From Trogon surrucura (lineage: Eukaryota; Chordata; Aves; Trogoniformes; Trogonidae): a stretch of DNA of 64,000 nucleotides. Each line of letters starts with the position of its first letter. The stretch's first letter is position 1. The position numbers and the translations under genes are program-made. Shown one piece after another: positions 62,919-64,000 of the stretch. The DNA is taken from contig CM036619.1 of NCBI GenBank assembly GCA_020746105.1, positions 6,044,561-6,108,560 of the forward strand, read 5' to 3'. Below the pieces are notes generated by a model. That model had not been told where the DNA came from, searched no databases, and saw nothing but the letters and a program-made list of their open reading frames with translations.

Positions 62919-64000
62919 ATTCTAGTGTGTTTCTGTGTGGTCACTCGAGATCTCGATATATTTTATCTATTCCATCGTCTGCTGATAGAAAGAGTTCAGA
63001 GACGGGGCTGAAGGCAGTTGATGAGGTACCTTTGCAAATACTTTTCTAGGCATGGGAGGGTATCCATAGGAAGGAAGATCTGCAGCTGGGCGATGTACGG
63101 TGAGCCATGGAAGTGTGTTCGCAGGCTGGGCAGAGAGGGGAGCTGATGCTCCCGTGCTCACCGAGGGCTCAGACACTCTGAGCTGTATCGCTGAATTACC
63201 AGGGCTGGAACTCAGCTCCAAATGTGAGTACTTGTTGGTTTAGGGGTGGACATGCCAGTGTCTGAGCTCCTGTTGATGAAAATCCAGTTAATAGCGGTGG
63301 ATCCTGATGCTCTCCTAAAGCCAGTACCTACAGTCCACTGAGCCACTCTCTAGATTCTCCAAGCAGAGCAGGTACCTGCTTGTCTACCTGTGAGGCAGCA
63401 AAACAGGTCAAAACTCTCAGAGATTTAAACAAAAATGCCATACCTCCCACTTGCAATCTCCGTGGGCTGTTATTGAGGTTTGCCTTTTGCTAGGTAACCT
63501 GGTGGTATTAGTTATACCTGCAAGGAAGACAGGTACAAGCTGTACCTTTTAATGGTCGTGACTGGCGGTGATTTAATTAGTATAGACTTGTCCGTAGGGT
63601 GTGAGCTCAAGCCCAGCTTTTCTTAAGTAATTCAGGAAATAAATTATATCCTGTGAAATGCATGGTGTCCTTAATGTCCTTTTTTATAATGCAAGTTAAT
63701 ACTGCAAAATGTAAGAAAAGGATACAGGGTCCAGCTGCAAAGCACAGATTGAATTCAGACTCTGCCAGTGCTGCTCAAAATTGGAAGATATTGCTCAGAG
63801 CTATCTTTAATAAGATCTGTACCTTTAACAAAAATAAAAGGAAGAAAAGTCTTCGTTTGTGCAGATCATTACTAGTACTGAAACAAAAGACCATGAGAGA
63901 GGGGTTTTTTTGTTGTTTTTCTCATTTGCTGCACTGACCCAGTAAACCAACTCAAAGCAAACACATAGAAGAATAAATCTTCATCTGCAGATAGAAGAGA

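Larger units (their letters stand above)
59692..64000 (+). other. COL22A1: start of the next COL22A1 intron (incomplete)
   Basis: At least 4309 bp without a further Gly-X-Y exon. Contains an A-run (61586-61611) and a CR1 3' end (62672-62918). Nothing else recognised. Confidence 0.83.

Noticed and set aside
59692-64000. Possible further collagen exon after exon 18
   Set aside because: I scanned for Gly-X-Y stretches between AG and GT and found none; the next exon is probably beyond the window.

Overview
The window is vertebrate nuclear DNA, almost certainly avian. It is intron-rich, has no bacterial-style gene packing, and carries about 20 fragments of CR1 LINE retrotransposons, several ending in the bird-type 3' tail with repeats of the form ATTCTATGA. 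It also holds one solo endogenous-retrovirus LTR. The species cannot be read from the sequence.

One protein-coding gene is visible, on the + strand: the interior of a FACIT collagen gene that I identify as COL22A1 (collagen type XXII alpha 1). I find 18 internal exons between 698 and 59691, together 1203 nt or 401 codons. All have AG/GT borders and all are phase 0 at both ends. In order they encode the C-terminal part of the thrombospondin-N/laminin-G-like domain (698-973 and 2035-2115), a non-collagenous linker with a Cys pair (2714-2827), and then 15 short exons of Gly-X-Y collagen repeat, mostly 54 bp with some 36, 45 and 30 bp. The gene enters and leaves the window within introns, so the start codon, signal peptide, vWA domain, promoter, most of the triple helix and the C-terminus lie outside.

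Layout: 1-697 is the end of an upstream intron with a CR1 3' end. 698-8513 holds window exons 1-6. 8514-27368 is an 18.9-kb intron with CR1 copies, including one (about 14985-16142) split by a solo LTR. 27369-49803 holds exons 7-17. 49804-59637 is a 9.8-kb intron with a CR1-in-CR1 nest and a pair of 111-bp inverted arms about 1 kb apart. Exon 18 lies at 59638-59691, and the rest is the next, incomplete intron. I see no RNA gene, CpG-island promoter, CRISPR array or second gene.

The exons would be joined into one mRNA for a secreted, trimeric, fibril-associated collagen. From family knowledge, this collagen sits in the extracellular matrix at tissue junctions such as the myotendinous junction. 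Comparisons with human COL22A1 are from memory, not from an alignment. The most notable non-coding structures are the retroviral solo LTR with an exact 6-bp target duplication inside a CR1, the long inverted-repeat element near 57 kb, two CR1-in-CR1 nests, a perfect 16-bp-stem hairpin, and a 41-bp tandem duplication whose copies differ only by transitions.
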